This document shows, piece by piece, positions 25,583 through 35,790 of a stretch of 64,000 nt of DNA; positions within the stretch are counted from its first letter, which is position 1, and each line of letters opens with the position of its first letter. The stretch comes from Gillisella vitis (lineage in GTDB: Bacteria; Pseudomonadota; Alphaproteobacteria; Rhizobiales; Rhizobiaceae): assembly GCF_001541345.2 (NCBI RefSeq), contig NZ_LMVL02000002.1:1054001-1118000 (forward strand), given 5' to 3'. A program made the position numbers and the translations under genes. A model generated the notes under the pieces. That model was not told the DNA's origin and searched no databases. It was given only the letters and a program-made list of their open reading frames with translations.

Positions 25583-26089
25583 ATGACCACACAGCACGTC
25601 ATCCGCGACGCCAACGAAGCGGACCTTGCCGCTATTGTCGAGATTTACAATTACGCCGTCGAGCATACGACCGCCATCTGGAACGAGGCGTTGATCGATG
25701 TAGACAATCGCCGTGTCTGGCTGGAACTGCGCCGGGCCAAAGGCTTTCCGGTCCTTGTGGCTGAAGTGGATGGCCGCGTTGCGGGCTATGCATCCTATGG
25801 CGATTGGCGGGCGTTCGATGGTTATCGTCATACGGTCGAGCACTCGGTCTATATCGATAAGGACCACCGGGGCGCAGGGCTTGGCAAGGCGTTGATGCAG
25901 GCGTTGATCGAGCGCGCCAAGGCTGGAAATGTGCATGTGATGATCGCCGCCATCGAGGCCGGAAACGCGGCCTCAATTGCTCTGCACGAAAAGCTCGGCT
26001 TCCGCCTGGTCGGCATCCACCGCGAGGTCGGCATCAAATTCGGCCGCTGGCTGGATCTGGCGGCGATGGAACTGATGATTGCGCGTTGA
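25583..26089 (+). CDS. Phosphinothricin/methionine sulfoximine acetyltransferase-like GNAT
   Basis: A 168-residue GNAT of the Pat/Bar/MddA group: IRDANEADLAAIVEIYNYAVEHTTAIWNEA at the N-terminus, GYASYGDWRAFDGYRHTVEHSVYIDKDHRGAGLGKALMQALIERAK (acetyl-CoA site), and NAASIALHEKLGFRLVGIHREVGIKFGRWLDLAAMEL at the end are all diagnostic. Such enzymes acetylate glutamine-synthetase inhibitors or methionine derivatives; the native substrate is often unclear. The ATG at 25583 is chosen over 25562 because homologues begin just before the conserved IRDA. Confidence 0.87.
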   Translation: MTTQHVIRDANEADLAAIVEIYNYAVEHTTAIWNEALIDVDNRRVWLELRRAKGFPVLVAEVDGRVAGYASYGDWRAFDGYRHTVEHSVYIDKDHRGAGLGKALMQALIERAKAGNVHVMIAAIEAGNAASIALHEKLGFRLVGIHREVGIKFGRWLDLAAMELMIAR

Positions 26090-26827
26090 TTACTCTATCC
26101 GGGCCCGCACCATCTCGCCGCGAATGGTAATGGCGGGGTGGGCGCCCGGCGTATTGGGCAGGGCGCTGTCGATATAGGAGGCGGTGGCCTCGACCAGATA
26201 GCTGATCGATGTGGGGGTGAGGAAGCGCAGGGTGGCGTCCATCATCCGGCCGGACAGCAGAATGGTTTCATCCTTGCTGATAGTCTTGAAAAACGCCTGT
26301 ACTCGCAGCGCTGCGCCTGAAACATCCAGCGTGCTGGCATGGCCGTCCAGGGTGAAATCTCCAGCATCGGCCCGCACATTGATGGTGGAATAATCGCCGT
26401 CAAGCCCGATGCGGGCGGCTTTCTGGCGGATCAGCACGGCAGATTGCGGACGCAGATTGGCCTTGAGCTTTATGGTGCAATCCGACCAGTCGAAATAGCG
26501 CGACAGATCGGCGACATCGACAATCAGGGTATCGTTATCGATATGCATCCGGCCACTGTCCGCGCAGTCGCGAGCATGCCAGCCGGATTGCCAGAGCGAC
26601 CCCCAGCCGTCACGCTCGCCTGTCAGGGTGGCGGTCAACGGCGTGTTTGGATCGGTGGTTACGGAAATCAGGCTGGCGGCACCATCGACGCGCAGTTTGG
26701 AGATAGCCGACAGATCAAGCGGCACGCCAATCGGAACATCGTGCCGCCATAGCGCCATGGCCCGATCCAGGGCGGCGATGCAAACTAGTCCTGCGGCAAT
26801 AGCAAGCACGATCACACGTTTTTTCAT
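26090..26827 (-). CDS. Exported protein of unknown function (GIN/DUF4097-like)
   Basis: A 245-residue protein with an N-terminal hydrophobic signal/anchor (residues 4-22). The rest alternates short hydrophobic strands and polar turns (ISKLRVDGAASLISVTTD, NDTLIVDVADL, GLDGDYSTINVRADAGDFTLDGHASTLDVSGAALRVQAF), the pattern of a right-handed beta-helix as in DUF2807/DUF4097 'GIN' domains. Two Cys (ARDCADS, WSDCTIK) could be disulfide-linked. Divergent from the AraC gene. No function is assigned and the fold match is tentative. Confidence 0.65.
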   Translation of the reverse strand: MKKRVIVLAIAAGLVCIAALDRAMALWRHDVPIGVPLDLSAISKLRVDGAASLISVTTDPNTPLTATLTGERDGWGSLWQSGWHARDCADSGRMHIDNDTLIVDVADLSRYFDWSDCTIKLKANLRPQSAVLIRQKAARIGLDGDYSTINVRADAGDFTLDGHASTLDVSGAALRVQAFFKTISKDETILLSGRMMDATLRFLTPTSISYLVEATASYIDSALPNTPGAHPAITIRGEMVRARIE

Positions 26828-26996
26828 GGGTCTTCACTCCAATGGGTTGCGATGCGCCAATCTTTGCCAAGGGAGGTCATGCTGCGACCTGAAACACGTT
26901 TCTGGTCGTCGCCGATCATGATCGGGGGTATAACAGTCGCAAGAAATGCCCCATGCAATCGCTCAAAAATTCACCGCGCTCAACGATTCCCGTCAC

Positions 26997-28142
26997 ATGA
27001 TCTTTTTGCCAATTTCCTTTTTCGTTGCCCTGCTGCTTCTAACCCTGTTGATCCGTATGCTGCGGCAGGACGATGCCCTAAATTTTTGGTTGCGCATCGG
27101 ATTTATCCGAAAACCGGTTTCCACTTTTCGGTCCGATGCTCGAGCGAGGCCTTTCCTGCTGCTGTTGGCGGTGATGGCGGCGCAATCGGTTCTGGTCGGT
27201 TTGCGCTGGGGCTACGGCATGATGCTGGTCATGCCGGCCATGTCAGTTCTGGCGACGTTTATCCCACCTTTGAGCTTTCTAGCCTTTCGCAGTCTGACCT
27301 CGACCCATGCGGATCGGCAGGATCGTGGTTTGTCGCATGTCGATTGGCTACATGCCTTGCCAGCCATCATCGTGCTGGTGCTGAACGGTGCGGGCGGTGG
27401 GCCAATCGACGCCATCATCATCCTCACCTTCCTGGCCTATGGACTGGCGCTGTTCTGGCTGGCGCGGCTGGGGCCGGACGGGCTAACGGCATCGCGCCTG
27501 GATGGGGCGCTTCGTTCTTACCGCGCCCTGCAATGCATGGCAGCGTCGCTGCTGGCCTCAGCGGTTACCGATGTCGTCATCAGCCTCGACTTTGCCTTTG
27601 ACGGTGGCCGCCATGCGGCAACGGTCGTCTCGGCCTTCATGACCCTGATCCTTCTGGCGCTCGGCTTTGCTGCGTCGCTGGCCGAAAGCGGCGCCTCTTC
27701 AGATGAGGGTGCCTCTTCAGATGGCAATGGACGCGAAGAGGAACGGGCAGGGGACACAGGCGACAAGCCGGTGCCGAGACCCGCGAGCGAGGAGGACGCG
27801 CGGATTGCCAGCGCGCTGGCGGCGATGATGGTGGAAAAACAGCTCTACAAGGATGTGGACCTTAACCTTGGCCGGCTGGCGCGTCGTCTGGGCCTTCCCG
27901 CACGGTCCGTGTCAAATGCCGTCAACCGGGTACATGGCACGAGTGTTTCGCAGTATGTCAACAATCACCGCGTGACAGAGGCCTGCCGGCTGCTACGGCA
28001 CAGCGATGCTCCGATTACCAGCATCGTCTTTGAGGCCGGTTTCATGACCAAGTCCAATTTCAATCGGGAATTCCTGCGGGTCACGGGCCAAAGCCCCAGC
28101 GCCTGGCGGCGGCAGGAGACGATCACGCAAGCGTGTGCATAG
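26997..28142 (+). CDS. Membrane-anchored AraC-family regulator
   Basis: A regulator of about 380 residues. The N-terminal half has five to seven hydrophobic helices (from IFLPISFFVALLLLTLLIRML to VVSAFMTLILLALGFAASLAE), then a Ser/Asp/Glu-rich linker (about 235-270, with the repeat GASSDEGASSD), then a C-terminal AraC HTH pair (LGRLARRLGLPARSVSNAVNRVHGTSVSQYVNNHRVTEACRLLRHSDAPITSIVFEAGFMTKSNFNREFLRVTGQSPSAWRR). It would respond to a membrane or envelope signal. Start is uncertain: 26946 adds 17 residues and neither site has a clear ribosome binding site. Confidence 0.82.
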   Translation: MIFLPISFFVALLLLTLLIRMLRQDDALNFWLRIGFIRKPVSTFRSDARARPFLLLLAVMAAQSVLVGLRWGYGMMLVMPAMSVLATFIPPLSFLAFRSLTSTHADRQDRGLSHVDWLHALPAIIVLVLNGAGGGPIDAIIILTFLAYGLALFWLARLGPDGLTASRLDGALRSYRALQCMAASLLASAVTDVVISLDFAFDGGRHAATVVSAFMTLILLALGFAASLAESGASSDEGASSDGNGREEERAGDTGDKPVPRPASEEDARIASALAAMMVEKQLYKDVDLNLGRLARRLGLPARSVSNAVNRVHGTSVSQYVNNHRVTEACRLLRHSDAPITSIVFEAGFMTKSNFNREFLRVTGQSPSAWRRQETITQACA

Positions 28143-28210
28143 TCGCGCTTGGCAAAGCCAACGAAAGACGATTTGCCGGGATTGGGCTGATATCAGCAAT
28201 CATAAAGCAA

Positions 28211-28299
28211 AATTCCGCAAGCCTTATGGGGCCCACGGAATTGAGGTCTGACTATCGAATGGCATGAATGCCAATTCGAAGATGCTCACGCATCTTCGA
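28211..28299. repeat. Palindromic repeat mosaic between AraC and mucR
   Basis: Two hairpins: AATTCCG (28211) pairs with CGGAATT (28236-28242), and TCGAAGATGC (28276) pairs exactly with GCATCTTCGA (to 28299) around the loop TCAC. The second hairpin directly follows the mucR stop codon (minus strand reads TAATACCAAG then the hairpin) and can act as its terminator. The GAAGATGC core recurs at 32,081 and 37,850, so it is a dispersed element. Confidence 0.6.
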
Positions 28300-28308
28300 G
28301 ACTTGGTA

Positions 28309-28740
28309 TTACTTGGCGCGGCGGCGGCGCTGGCCCAGGCCCATTTCCTTGGCGAGCCGCGAGCGGGCTTCCGCATAGGCGGGAGCAACCATCGGGTAAT
28401 CGACAGGAAGGTCCCATTTCTCGCGATATTCTTCCGGGCTCAAGGTGTGATGGGTCATCAAGTGACGCTTCAGCGACTTGAAAGAGCCGCCACATTCCAG
28501 GCAGATGATCTGGTCGCCCTGAATCGACTTGCGAACGGCGACGGCAGGCTTCTGCTTTTCGACCACAGATACCACTGGCACCGGTGAAGATGTATTGGAC
28601 AATGCGGTATGCACATCCGAAATCAGGTGGCTGATGTCCCCGATTGGTACAACATGGTTGCTGACATACGCTGCAACGATATCTGCCGTCAGTTCGACCA
28701 GAAGATCGTTTCCTGACGATCCAAATGCCGTTTCACTCAT
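28309..28740 (-). CDS. mucR: MucR/Ros-family zinc-finger transcriptional regulator
   Basis: A 143-residue MucR/Ros protein, an H-NS-like silencer and global regulator of exopolysaccharide, motility and virulence genes in Rhizobiales. The C2H2-like zinc finger [19 protein letters not shown] (about residues 80-98) is the hallmark, followed by [36 protein letters not shown] and the basic C-terminus RRRRAK. The N-terminal [30 protein letters not shown] oligomerisation region is intact. The gene is usually autoregulated through AT-rich sites in its long leader, and a 410-bp AT-rich region lies upstream here. Confidence 0.95.
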   Translation of the reverse strand: MSETAFGSSGNDLLVELTADIVAAYVSNHVVPIGDISHLISDVHTALSNTSSPVPVVSVVEKQKPAVAVRKSIQGDQIICLECGGSFKSLKRHLMTHHTLSPEEYREKWDLPVDYPMVAPAYAEARSRLAKEMGLGQRRRRAK

Positions 28741-29153
28741 TTTTTTCTCCTGTCATATGTCTGCCTGACGGTTCGTTTGCCACCCACCGTCGACACTGAA
28801 TTCAAACCAGTTTGACTGGTTTGCGTGATACCCCCACATAAAATCCACTGCCAGCCAGCCAGGTTGGCAGTGTTATATTAGATATTTACGCCATTAACCC
28901 AAAACTAGTCTCCAAATTCATTGTCCGTCCCAGATCTACAACCCGGACGGTTGTATCGGCTGAATACATGCTGCTTTTGAACTAGATCGAAATTGAAAAC
29001 GGTTCAGTGATCCAAATAGTCCTTTTAATGAATTATCAACATCGGGAAAAATGTCCAGTTCCTATTTATCCTAATTCTTGTGCGTGAAAGAATGTAGATC
29101 AGATCAAATATGAATGGCACTCTGCTCTTATGATACTTTTAGAACGGTCTCAT
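28741..29153. other. AT-rich mucR upstream region (about 410 bp)
   Basis: No gene. It holds the mucR promoter and, at its far end, the 3' side of mnhG. There are several AT-rich tracts (about 28,870-28,890 and 29,020-29,100), the kind of DNA MucR binds in relatives. No perfect palindrome or clear terminator was recognised. Confidence 0.45.
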
Positions 29154-29519
29154 TCATAATTTGTTAACTAAGTCCTTCTTGCCGTTGCCAATGCCGTTGC
29201 TCATTTCATCGAGCACGGTCGCCTGGGCCAGGGGATATCCGACATGCCGCGCCGCTTTTGCCAACAAGTGGGCGGAGACCGGCGCTGTCAGTACAAAGAA
29301 GAAAAACCCGCAAAAGGCGCGTGCAAAAACCGACAAATCTGCGGAATTGACGCCAATTGCCAGTAACAGCAGGCCCGATCCCACCGTTCCGGCCTTGGAG
29401 GCTGCGTGCATGCGGGTGAACAGGTCCGGCAAGCGGTTAAGACCGATTGCAGCAATTACCGCAAAAAAAGAACCGCCCAAAATCAATACAGATGTTAAAA
29501 TCGCCGTCGCCATTTCCAT
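29154..29519 (-). CDS. mnhG: Na+/H+ antiporter subunit G
   Basis: A 121-residue membrane subunit of the Mrp/Mnh/Pha cation/proton antiporter, with three hydrophobic helices; IGLNRLPDLFTRMHAASKAGTVGSGLLLLA is the family signature. It is the last gene of the operon, and its ATG overlaps the stop of subunit F by one base (TAATG). The whole complex exchanges monovalent cations for protons and supports pH and salt tolerance. Confidence 0.92.
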   Translation of the reverse strand: MEMATAILTSVLILGGSFFAVIAAIGLNRLPDLFTRMHAASKAGTVGSGLLLLAIGVNSADLSVFARAFCGFFFFVLTAPVSAHLLAKAARHVGYPLAQATVLDEMSNGIGNGKKDLVNKL

Positions 29520-29947
29520 TAATCTGTTTCCTTTTGGGACATGTGCCTATTTGTACCGCTCCGCTTGCGCCTGCGCTCCATTCGAGACTTTTCCACAGCT
29601 AATTGTTCGGCTGCCGCCCGAATTGCCGGCTCGGTTTCCGGTGTTTCGCCAATCACGCCGCGCACAAGGATGAATCGCGCAAAGGCGATGGTGGTCAGAA
29701 ACCCGACCAGGCCGAGCGAAATGGCAATGTCCATGTAGAGCACATAGCCCGACTTGATCGCGAAGACGGCAATAAAGCCGATGACAATGCCAACCAGCAT
29801 GTCCAGCGCAATGACCCGGTCGGGCAGGGTCGGGCCACGCATCACCCGGTAGACGGTCAGGAAAAAGGCGACGGCCAGCAATAGAAGCCCGGCATTGCAG
29901 GCATGGTGGACGAGGAGTTGCGCGGCTGTCATATCGGGATGGGTCAT
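29519..29947 (-). CDS. mnhF: Na+/H+ antiporter subunit F
   Basis: A 142-residue subunit with three membrane helices and the conserved [34 protein letters not shown]. It has a hydrophilic C-terminal tail of about 45 residues rich in Arg and Glu, longer than in typical 90-residue F subunits. Its ATG at 29947 overlaps the end of subunit E by four bases; the longer frame to 30019 lies inside that gene. Confidence 0.9.
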   Translation of the reverse strand: MTHPDMTAAQLLVHHACNAGLLLLAVAFFLTVYRVMRGPTLPDRVIALDMLVGIVIGFIAVFAIKSGYVLYMDIAISLGLVGFLTTIAFARFILVRGVIGETPETEPAIRAAAEQLAVEKSRMERRRKRSGTNRHMSQKETD

Positions 29948-30417
29948 TGGAACGCCTCGCGGATCTTGCGCTCGAATCCCTCGGCAATGTCGCGCCGGGC
30001 CGAATCCGGATCGCTGCAATCCAGCGCATGGACATAGAGGATCTTTTGGTCCTCAGAGACATCCACCGACAGGGTGCCGGGCGTTAGCGTGATGAGATTG
30101 GCCAACAGGGTGATTTCGAAGTCGCGCTCGACGCTGAGCGGAAAGGCGAAAATGCCGGGCTTGATATCGAGTCCTGGCGACAGGACCATGATCGTTACCT
30201 TCCAAGCGGATTTGGCTAGCTCGCTGAGAAACAGCAGCAGCAGAGACAGGATGCGCCACGTTCTGTTGAGATAGGAGACGCCGCCAATCTGCTCGCGCAG
30301 CAACCCGACCACCGCCAGCGACAGTACGAAACCAAACAGAAGATTATGCAGGCTGGCACTGCCGGTGACTGCCACCCAAATGATGGCCATCAGCAGGTTG
30401 AGGATCAACAGCCTCAT
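29944..30417 (-). CDS. mnhE: Na+/H+ antiporter subunit E
   Basis: A 157-residue subunit with two to three N-terminal helices and a cytoplasmic domain. Family landmarks are [59 protein letters not shown] and the C-terminal FERKIREAF. It overlaps subunit D by four bases, indicating translational coupling in the mnh operon. Confidence 0.92.
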   Translation of the reverse strand: MRLLILNLLMAIIWVAVTGSASLHNLLFGFVLSLAVVGLLREQIGGVSYLNRTWRILSLLLLFLSELAKSAWKVTIMVLSPGLDIKPGIFAFPLSVERDFEITLLANLITLTPGTLSVDVSEDQKILYVHALDCSDPDSARRDIAEGFERKIREAFQ

Positions 30418-32018
30418 GGGCGCGCCTCCGTGGGAAAGACCGAGGTGATATAGGCCGACGGATCGACAAGCCCGACCGCGGCGTCCTGCGAGAGTGCGAT
30501 CAGCTTTTCAGGAAACAGCCCGAACCAGACGATCAAGCCCGCCAGCAGCAGGATGGGCGCAAGGGATGAACGTGTTGGCGCGGTAAGGATTCCTGGATTG
30601 GCTTGGTTGGAATTCACGTCTGATTCGTCCCTGGCCAGTTGTGTCCGCCAGAAGGCCAGCAGGAAGACCCGGGCCAGCGCAATCGTGGTCAGGAAGCCGG
30701 ATAGCAGGATGGCGCCGGCCATCCACCAGGCGCCGATATCGAGCGCTGCTTTCAACAGCATCACCTTTGGCCAGAAGCCGGAAAACGGCGGCAGGCCACT
30801 TGCAGCGAAAAACAGCGCCAGCGCCAGGAAGGAAAAACCCGGTGCTGCGCGGTAAAGACCAGACATGTCCTGTAATGCAAAACTGCCAGTTATCCGCCCA
30901 GCCTGGCCCACTACCAGATAAAGCGCCGCCATCAACAGGATTGAGTGCATGGCATAAAAGATCGTCGCGCTCAGCCCCTGTACGGCGCCAATGGCGATAC
31001 CGGCCAGCATGATGCCGATGCCGGAAATGACGACAAAGCCCATCAGCCGGCGGATGTCGGACTGGCCGAGAGCGCCGACCGCACCCAGAACCATGGTGGC
31101 GGCGGCAATCACCCCCAAAACCAGGCTCAGTTGCTCGCGCTCAATCGGAAACAGCATCACCACGACCCGCAACAGGCTGTAAATGCCGACCTTGGTCAGC
31201 AGGGCGGCAAACAGTGCCGACACCACAATGCGCGGCGTGTGATAGGAGGCAGGCAACCAGAAATTCAACGGGAAGGCGGCGGCTTTCATGGCAAAGGCCA
31301 GGGCAAACAGCGTGGTCAGCGTCATCAGCGGGGCGGTATCGCGCAAACCATCGGCCTTGCGGGCGATATCGGCCATGTTGAGCGTGCCAAAGCTGGCATA
31401 GAGAAAACCGATGGTGATCAGAAACAGCGTGGTGGCGATCAGGTTCAGCACCGCATATTTCAGCGCGCCGTCGATCTGTTCGCGCTCGGAACCGAGGATC
31501 AACATGCCGAAAGACGCGATCAGCAGCACTTCGAACCAGACATAGAGGTTGAAGATATCGCCGGTCAGAAAGGCGCCGGAAACCCCGGCCATCAGCACCA
31601 GAAGAAATGGATAGAAACCATAGCGGCGACCGGATGTATTGATATCCGTCAGCCCATAGACGCCGCAGGCCAGGGCGACGATGGCAGACGTCAGGGCAAA
31701 CAGCGCGCCGGTGATATCGACGGTGAAGGCAATGCCGAAGGGCGGCATCCAGCGGCCCATCATCACCGTCAGCGGACCGTCCTTGATGACCTCGAGCAGA
31801 AGCGCCAGATCGATCAGCACCAGCAGGACCAGGGTGGGAAGGGCAATCATCGGCTGGAGGCGGGTGCGGTCACGCAGCATCAAGGCCACGGCCCCACCGG
31901 CCAGACACAGGGCCACCGGCAGGATGGGCAGCCACTGGGCAAACGTGGTCGGCGTCTGCACCGTGGCAGCGGCCAGGGCGGCATTCAGAGCCTCAGTATT
32001 GGTGGTTGAAACGGCCAT
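30414..32018 (-). CDS. mnhD: Na+/H+ antiporter subunit D
   Basis: A 534-residue NuoN/NuoM-like proton-translocating subunit with about 14 helices. Landmarks are GDIFNLYVWFEVLLIASFGMLILG, the Lys-bearing FALAFAMKAAAFPLNFWLPASYHTPRIVVSALFAALLTKVGIYSLLRV and SGLPPFSGFWPKVMLLKAAL. The start at 32018 fits the family; the frame extends to 32168 through the palindromic repeats and is not believed there. Unlike the other junctions in this operon, 175 bases separate it from mnhC. Confidence 0.9.
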   Translation of the reverse strand: MAVSTTNTEALNAALAAATVQTPTTFAQWLPILPVALCLAGGAVALMLRDRTRLQPMIALPTLVLLVLIDLALLLEVIKDGPLTVMMGRWMPPFGIAFTVDITGALFALTSAIVALACGVYGLTDINTSGRRYGFYPFLLVLMAGVSGAFLTGDIFNLYVWFEVLLIASFGMLILGSEREQIDGALKYAVLNLIATTLFLITIGFLYASFGTLNMADIARKADGLRDTAPLMTLTTLFALAFAMKAAAFPLNFWLPASYHTPRIVVSALFAALLTKVGIYSLLRVVVMLFPIEREQLSLVLGVIAAATMVLGAVGALGQSDIRRLMGFVVISGIGIMLAGIAIGAVQGLSATIFYAMHSILLMAALYLVVGQAGRITGSFALQDMSGLYRAAPGFSFLALALFFAASGLPPFSGFWPKVMLLKAALDIGAWWMAGAILLSGFLTTIALARVFLLAFWRTQLARDESDVNSNQANPGILTAPTRSSLAPILLLAGLIVWFGLFPEKLIALSQDAAVGLVDPSAYITSVFPTEARP

Positions 32019-32070
32019 GCGGTTGTTCTGGTCTTTCGGTTTAGAGCATTGGTGTTGCCGGGACTTATTT

Positions 32071-32194
32071 ATACCAAGCCTCGAAGATGCTGACGCATCC
32101 TCGACTTGAAAAATTGAAAATATCTCAGATGCATGAGAGGCCTGAGATATTTTCAAAAGGCATACCAACGGTCATTTTCAATGACCGTTGGTAT
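32071..32194. repeat. Three-hairpin palindromic repeat cluster inside the mnh operon
   Basis: Three adjacent palindromes fill the mnhC-mnhD gap. The first is TCGAAGATGC/GCATCCTCGA (32,081-32,104, one mismatch, loop TGAC). The second is a perfect 15-bp stem from TTGAAAATATC at 32,114 to GATATTTTCAA at 32,156. The third is a perfect 15-bp stem ATACCAACGGTC.../...GACCGTTGGTAT (32,162-32,194), whose last base is within the mnhC stop codon. Other gene pairs in the operon overlap by 1-4 bases, so the cluster looks inserted. It may attenuate or process the mRNA. Confidence 0.75.
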
Positions 32195-32571
32195 TAGTAA
32201 TCAAGCGGCGGCAAGGGCGGATTTTTCGGTTCGGCCAGCCGCATGTCATCGGTGTCGTCGGTGTCGAGATCCTGGTAGGCACGGTAGGACAGCACCAGCA
32301 GGAAGGCGAAGAACGAAAAGGAAATCACGATGGCCGTCAGGATCAGCGCCTGCGGCAGGGGATTGGCAGCGGCCATGCTCAGCACGTCCTCGCCCTTCAT
32401 CATGATCGGCGGCACTTCGCGGGTCAGGCGCCCGGCAGTGAACAGGCCCAGATTGACGGCATTGCTGAGCAATACGATGCCGAGCAGCACCCGCACGATA
32501 TGGCGTGACATGATCAGGTAAAAGGCGGTCGTGGCAAACAGCCCGACCAACAGGGAGAAAATCGCTTCCAT
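32194..32571 (-). CDS. mnhC: Na+/H+ antiporter subunit C
   Basis: A 125-residue NuoK-like subunit with three helices (AIFSLLVGLFATTAFYLIMSRHIVRVLLGIVLLSNAVNLGLF, then NPLPQALILTAIVISFSFFAFLLVLSYRAYQDLD). Its ATG overlaps the subunit B stop by one base (TGATG). The stop codon TAA runs directly into the palindromic cluster described downstream. Confidence 0.92.
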   Translation of the reverse strand: MEAIFSLLVGLFATTAFYLIMSRHIVRVLLGIVLLSNAVNLGLFTAGRLTREVPPIMMKGEDVLSMAAANPLPQALILTAIVISFSFFAFLLVLSYRAYQDLDTDDTDDMRLAEPKNPPLPPLDY

Positions 32572-32990
32572 CAGTCATTCTCCCTTTCGCCCAGCGCCAG
32601 CGCAATCGAGGTGATCGCCCCGACTACCACCAGATAGACGCCGATATCGAAGCTGGTGACGGTGGCGACCGGCACATCGACGCCGAAGATATGCGGGGTG
32701 ATCCACAGTCCGGTCATGAACGGCACGCCTGCGAAGGCCGAGACGAAGCCGGACAGGCAGGCCATCAGCAGGCCGAAGCCCGCCACCGACAGCGGATGCA
32801 CATAAAGGGCGCGGCGCACCGCCTGCACGCCGAAGGCCATGCCGTAGATGGCAAAGCCGGAGGCGGCGATCAGCCCGCCGATAAAGCCGCCGCCCGGCTC
32901 GTTATGACCGCGCAGCAGCACGAAAACCGAAAACAGCAGCATCAGCGCAGTGACGACGGGCGCAACGGTGCGAAAGATCAAACTGTTCAT
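32571..32990 (-). CDS. mnhB: Na+/H+ antiporter subunit B
   Basis: A 139-residue subunit with four helices. The signature is [35 protein letters not shown], with [24 protein letters not shown] at the end. It is a separate gene rather than fused to subunit A as in group 2 Mrp operons. It overlaps the end of subunit A by four bases. Confidence 0.92.
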   Translation of the reverse strand: MNSLIFRTVAPVVTALMLLFSVFVLLRGHNEPGGGFIGGLIAASGFAIYGMAFGVQAVRRALYVHPLSVAGFGLLMACLSGFVSAFAGVPFMTGLWITPHIFGVDVPVATVTSFDIGVYLVVVGAITSIALALGEREND

Positions 32991-35365
32991 CGAGGCTCTC
33001 CCACCTCATTGCCTTCGTGCGTCACCCCTGAAGGCAAAGCCTTCGGCTTGGGCGCGCGCAGCCGGATCAGCGCCAGGATGGCAAGCCCGGTGATCATCAC
33101 CACGGCAATTTCGCCCATGGTGTCGACGCCGCGGAAATCGACGATGATGACGTTCACCACATTGGCCCCATGGGCGATGACTTTGGAATAGCTGTTGAAG
33201 AATTCCGTCAGGGTCGGGTCGAAGGGCACTTGCGTCACCTTCAGCAGCATCAGCGTCAGGCCAGCCCCGGCGGCAAGCGCCACCGTGCCGTCCAGCAGGA
33301 TCTGGGGTAGGGGCCGATGATCGGCGGGATGCAGTTTCAGCCGCGTCATCACCAGCGCGAGGATCACCACCGAAAGCGTTTCGATCATGAACTGGGTAAA
33401 GGACAGGTCCGGCGCGCCAAACAACAGGAAGATCACCGAGATCGCAAAACCCTGGATGCCGAGCGCGACGATGGCATCCAGCCGGTTGGCAGCCCGCAGC
33501 ACGCCGTAGAGACCGGCCACGGCGATTAGCAGGAAGGCGGCTTCATGCAACTCGATCCGCTCCGGCAGCACCGGCCAGGACGGCGTCTCGCCAAACAGCA
33601 TCATCGGCACCAGGAAAGCTGCGGCAATGGCGATCAGGGTCACGGTGACATAGACATCCAACCGCCCGCCGTGCAGAACATTGGTGATGCGGAAGCAGAG
33701 CCGTACCAATCCGGCCATCATGTGGTCGAAGCCCTGGTCCGGGCCGGGGCCGAGCCCCTCCAAGAGGGTTGCCACCAGGCGGCGCAGCCTGTCGAGCATC
33801 ATGAACAGCACCAGGCCGATGGCGATGGTTAACAGCGACAGGGCGAGCGGCACGCCGATATGCGGGACAAGGCCGATGGAGACGGTCACCGTTCTGCCGG
33901 TGACAGCGCTGACCATCGGCGAGGAAATCGCCTGGTGAAACGGCCCGGAAAACACCGCAGCACCCAGCCCTACCAAGGCCAGCACCAGCGGTCCCAGCCA
34001 CAGCAGAGCCGGGCCGTCATGGGCGGGTTTCGGACTGGTCGCAACGCGCCCCAGAAACGGTTTGAAAGCCAGCGCCAAGCCGACGACCATCATCAGCGCA
34101 TTGCCGATCACGGCGATGGCGGTAAACAGCAGGGCGCGAAGATTGCCGCCCGCCAGTGCCTCATAGATTTCTTCCTTGGCGAGAAAGCCGAACAGCGGCG
34201 GCAGTCCGGCCATGGACAGCCCGGCCAGCAGCGCCGCCGTGAAGGTAACCGGCATGGCCCGCGCCAGCCCGCCAAGCTTTGTCAGGTCACGGCTGCCCGC
34301 TTCATGGTCGAGAACACCGGCCACCATGAACAGTGCGCCTTTGAACAGCGAATGGGCGACCAGATAAAGCACGGCGGCCGACAGCGCATGGGGGGAGCCG
34401 AAACCGGTCAGCATCACCATCAACCCCAGCGAGGCGACGGTGGTATAGGCTAGCATCAGCTTGAGGTCGGTCTGGCGCACGGCGATGACCGAACCGACGA
34501 TCAGCGTGACGCCACCGAAAAACGGCAGCAATATTTCCCAGGCGGGTGTGGACCCCAGCACAGGCTGCACGCGCATCAGCAGGTAGACCCCGGCTTTGAC
34601 CATGGTGGCCGAGTGCAGATAGGCCGAAACGGGTGTGGGTGCTTCCATGGCGTTGGGCAGCCAGACATGGAAGGGAAATTGCGCCGATTTGGTAAAGGCA
34701 CCCCCCAGAATCAGCAGCAGGATTATCAGATAGAAGGGGCTGGCGGTGACCCTATTGTCGCTATGCAGCAGCATCGACAATTGCGTGACGCCTGACACGT
34801 TCCACAGCAGGATCAAACCGGCCAGCAGCAAAAGCCCGCCGCCGCCGGTAATCACCAGCGCTTGCAGCGCCGCGCGGCGGGCAGCCGGGCGTTCATGGTC
34901 GAAACCGATCAGCAGGAAGGAGGTGATCGAAGTCAGTTCCCAATAGATGAACAGCATCAGGAAACTGTCTGAAATCACCACGCCCAGCATGGCGCCCATG
35001 AACAACAGCAGAAAGGACAGAAACCGGCCCTGCTGCGGATGGCCCTTCATATAGCCGCCCGCGTAGAGCACGATCAGTGTGCCGATGCCGGTAATCAGCA
35101 GCGCGAAGGTGAGGGACAATCCATCGAGAAACCAGGAAAAGCTGACATTGTAGCTCGGCACCCAGGCATAGCCGCCCGTCACTTCCTCGCCGCGGGCGAT
35201 TTCCGGCAGGAAGCCGAGAAAATGCATGAAGGAAAGCAGGGGAAGAAGCGCTAAGGCCCACGCCGCCCGGTGCCCCAGCCGCCGTACCAGCCAGGGCGCC
35301 AGACAGGCGCCCAGAAATGGCAGGACCAAAGCCAGCAGCGTCATACCGGCGGCATCAGCAATCAT
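32987..35365 (-). CDS. mnhA: Na+/H+ antiporter subunit A
   Basis: A 792-residue NuoL-like main proton-pumping subunit with about 20 helices. Landmarks are [52 protein letters not shown], the Lys/Glu region [67 protein letters not shown] and the MbhD/E-like C-terminal end [40 protein letters not shown] lies five bases before the ATG at 35365; the longer frame to 35503 is not supported. First gene of the seven-gene operon A-B-C-D-E-F-G. Confidence 0.93.
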   Translation of the reverse strand: MIADAAGMTLLALVLPFLGACLAPWLVRRLGHRAAWALALLPLLSFMHFLGFLPEIARGEEVTGGYAWVPSYNVSFSWFLDGLSLTFALLITGIGTLIVLYAGGYMKGHPQQGRFLSFLLLFMGAMLGVVISDSFLMLFIYWELTSITSFLLIGFDHERPAARRAALQALVITGGGGLLLLAGLILLWNVSGVTQLSMLLHSDNRVTASPFYLIILLLILGGAFTKSAQFPFHVWLPNAMEAPTPVSAYLHSATMVKAGVYLLMRVQPVLGSTPAWEILLPFFGGVTLIVGSVIAVRQTDLKLMLAYTTVASLGLMVMLTGFGSPHALSAAVLYLVAHSLFKGALFMVAGVLDHEAGSRDLTKLGGLARAMPVTFTAALLAGLSMAGLPPLFGFLAKEEIYEALAGGNLRALLFTAIAVIGNALMMVVGLALAFKPFLGRVATSPKPAHDGPALLWLGPLVLALVGLGAAVFSGPFHQAISSPMVSAVTGRTVTVSIGLVPHIGVPLALSLLTIAIGLVLFMMLDRLRRLVATLLEGLGPGPDQGFDHMMAGLVRLCFRITNVLHGGRLDVYVTVTLIAIAAAFLVPMMLFGETPSWPVLPERIELHEAAFLLIAVAGLYGVLRAANRLDAIVALGIQGFAISVIFLLFGAPDLSFTQFMIETLSVVILALVMTRLKLHPADHRPLPQILLDGTVALAAGAGLTLMLLKVTQVPFDPTLTEFFNSYSKVIAHGANVVNVIIVDFRGVDTMGEIAVVMITGLAILALIRLRAPKPKALPSGVTHEGNEVGEPR

Positions 35366-35790
35366 TTCGTCTCCTGTTGTCTGCGACCGACGAGCAGCCT
35401 CCCGGTTTGTGCGGCGCTGATTCTGTCCTGATTTGGCCGGTTTCTGCCTGATTTGGCGGTTGCTTGGCGAATATAAGGATTTCAGCCGGAACGACCACCC
35501 CAAATCGGTGTCGTCAATCTTCTACCCGGTCTGGAAGGTGCTCACGCAGTCTTGGCGTGAAGACCTTGCAAAACGTTCCCATTCAATTGAGGCTCTTGAT
35601 ATTCACAAATTCGACAGGATGAACCATCGTTGGAAAAGCCTGTGACGCGTTCTACCGTTCGGCTCGCCCTTGCCTGATTGTCGCCTGTCTGATCGCGGCC
35701 TGTCTCTCTTGGCCGCCCGACTTGCAGCACCGGGACGAAACACTATCTATAGGGTCAACTCCGAACAGGATAGCGAAACGAGGAGGTCTC
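35366..35790. other. Promoter region between mnhA and msrB (about 425 bp)
   Basis: A divergent intergenic region that must hold the promoters of the mnh operon and of msrB. No clear palindrome, riboswitch-like structure or coding frame was recognised. Confidence 0.4.

Noticed and set aside
30945..32009. Plus-strand frame rich in Gln, His and Gly (354 codons)
   Set aside because: Antisense to mnhD; its composition is the complement of hydrophobic codons.
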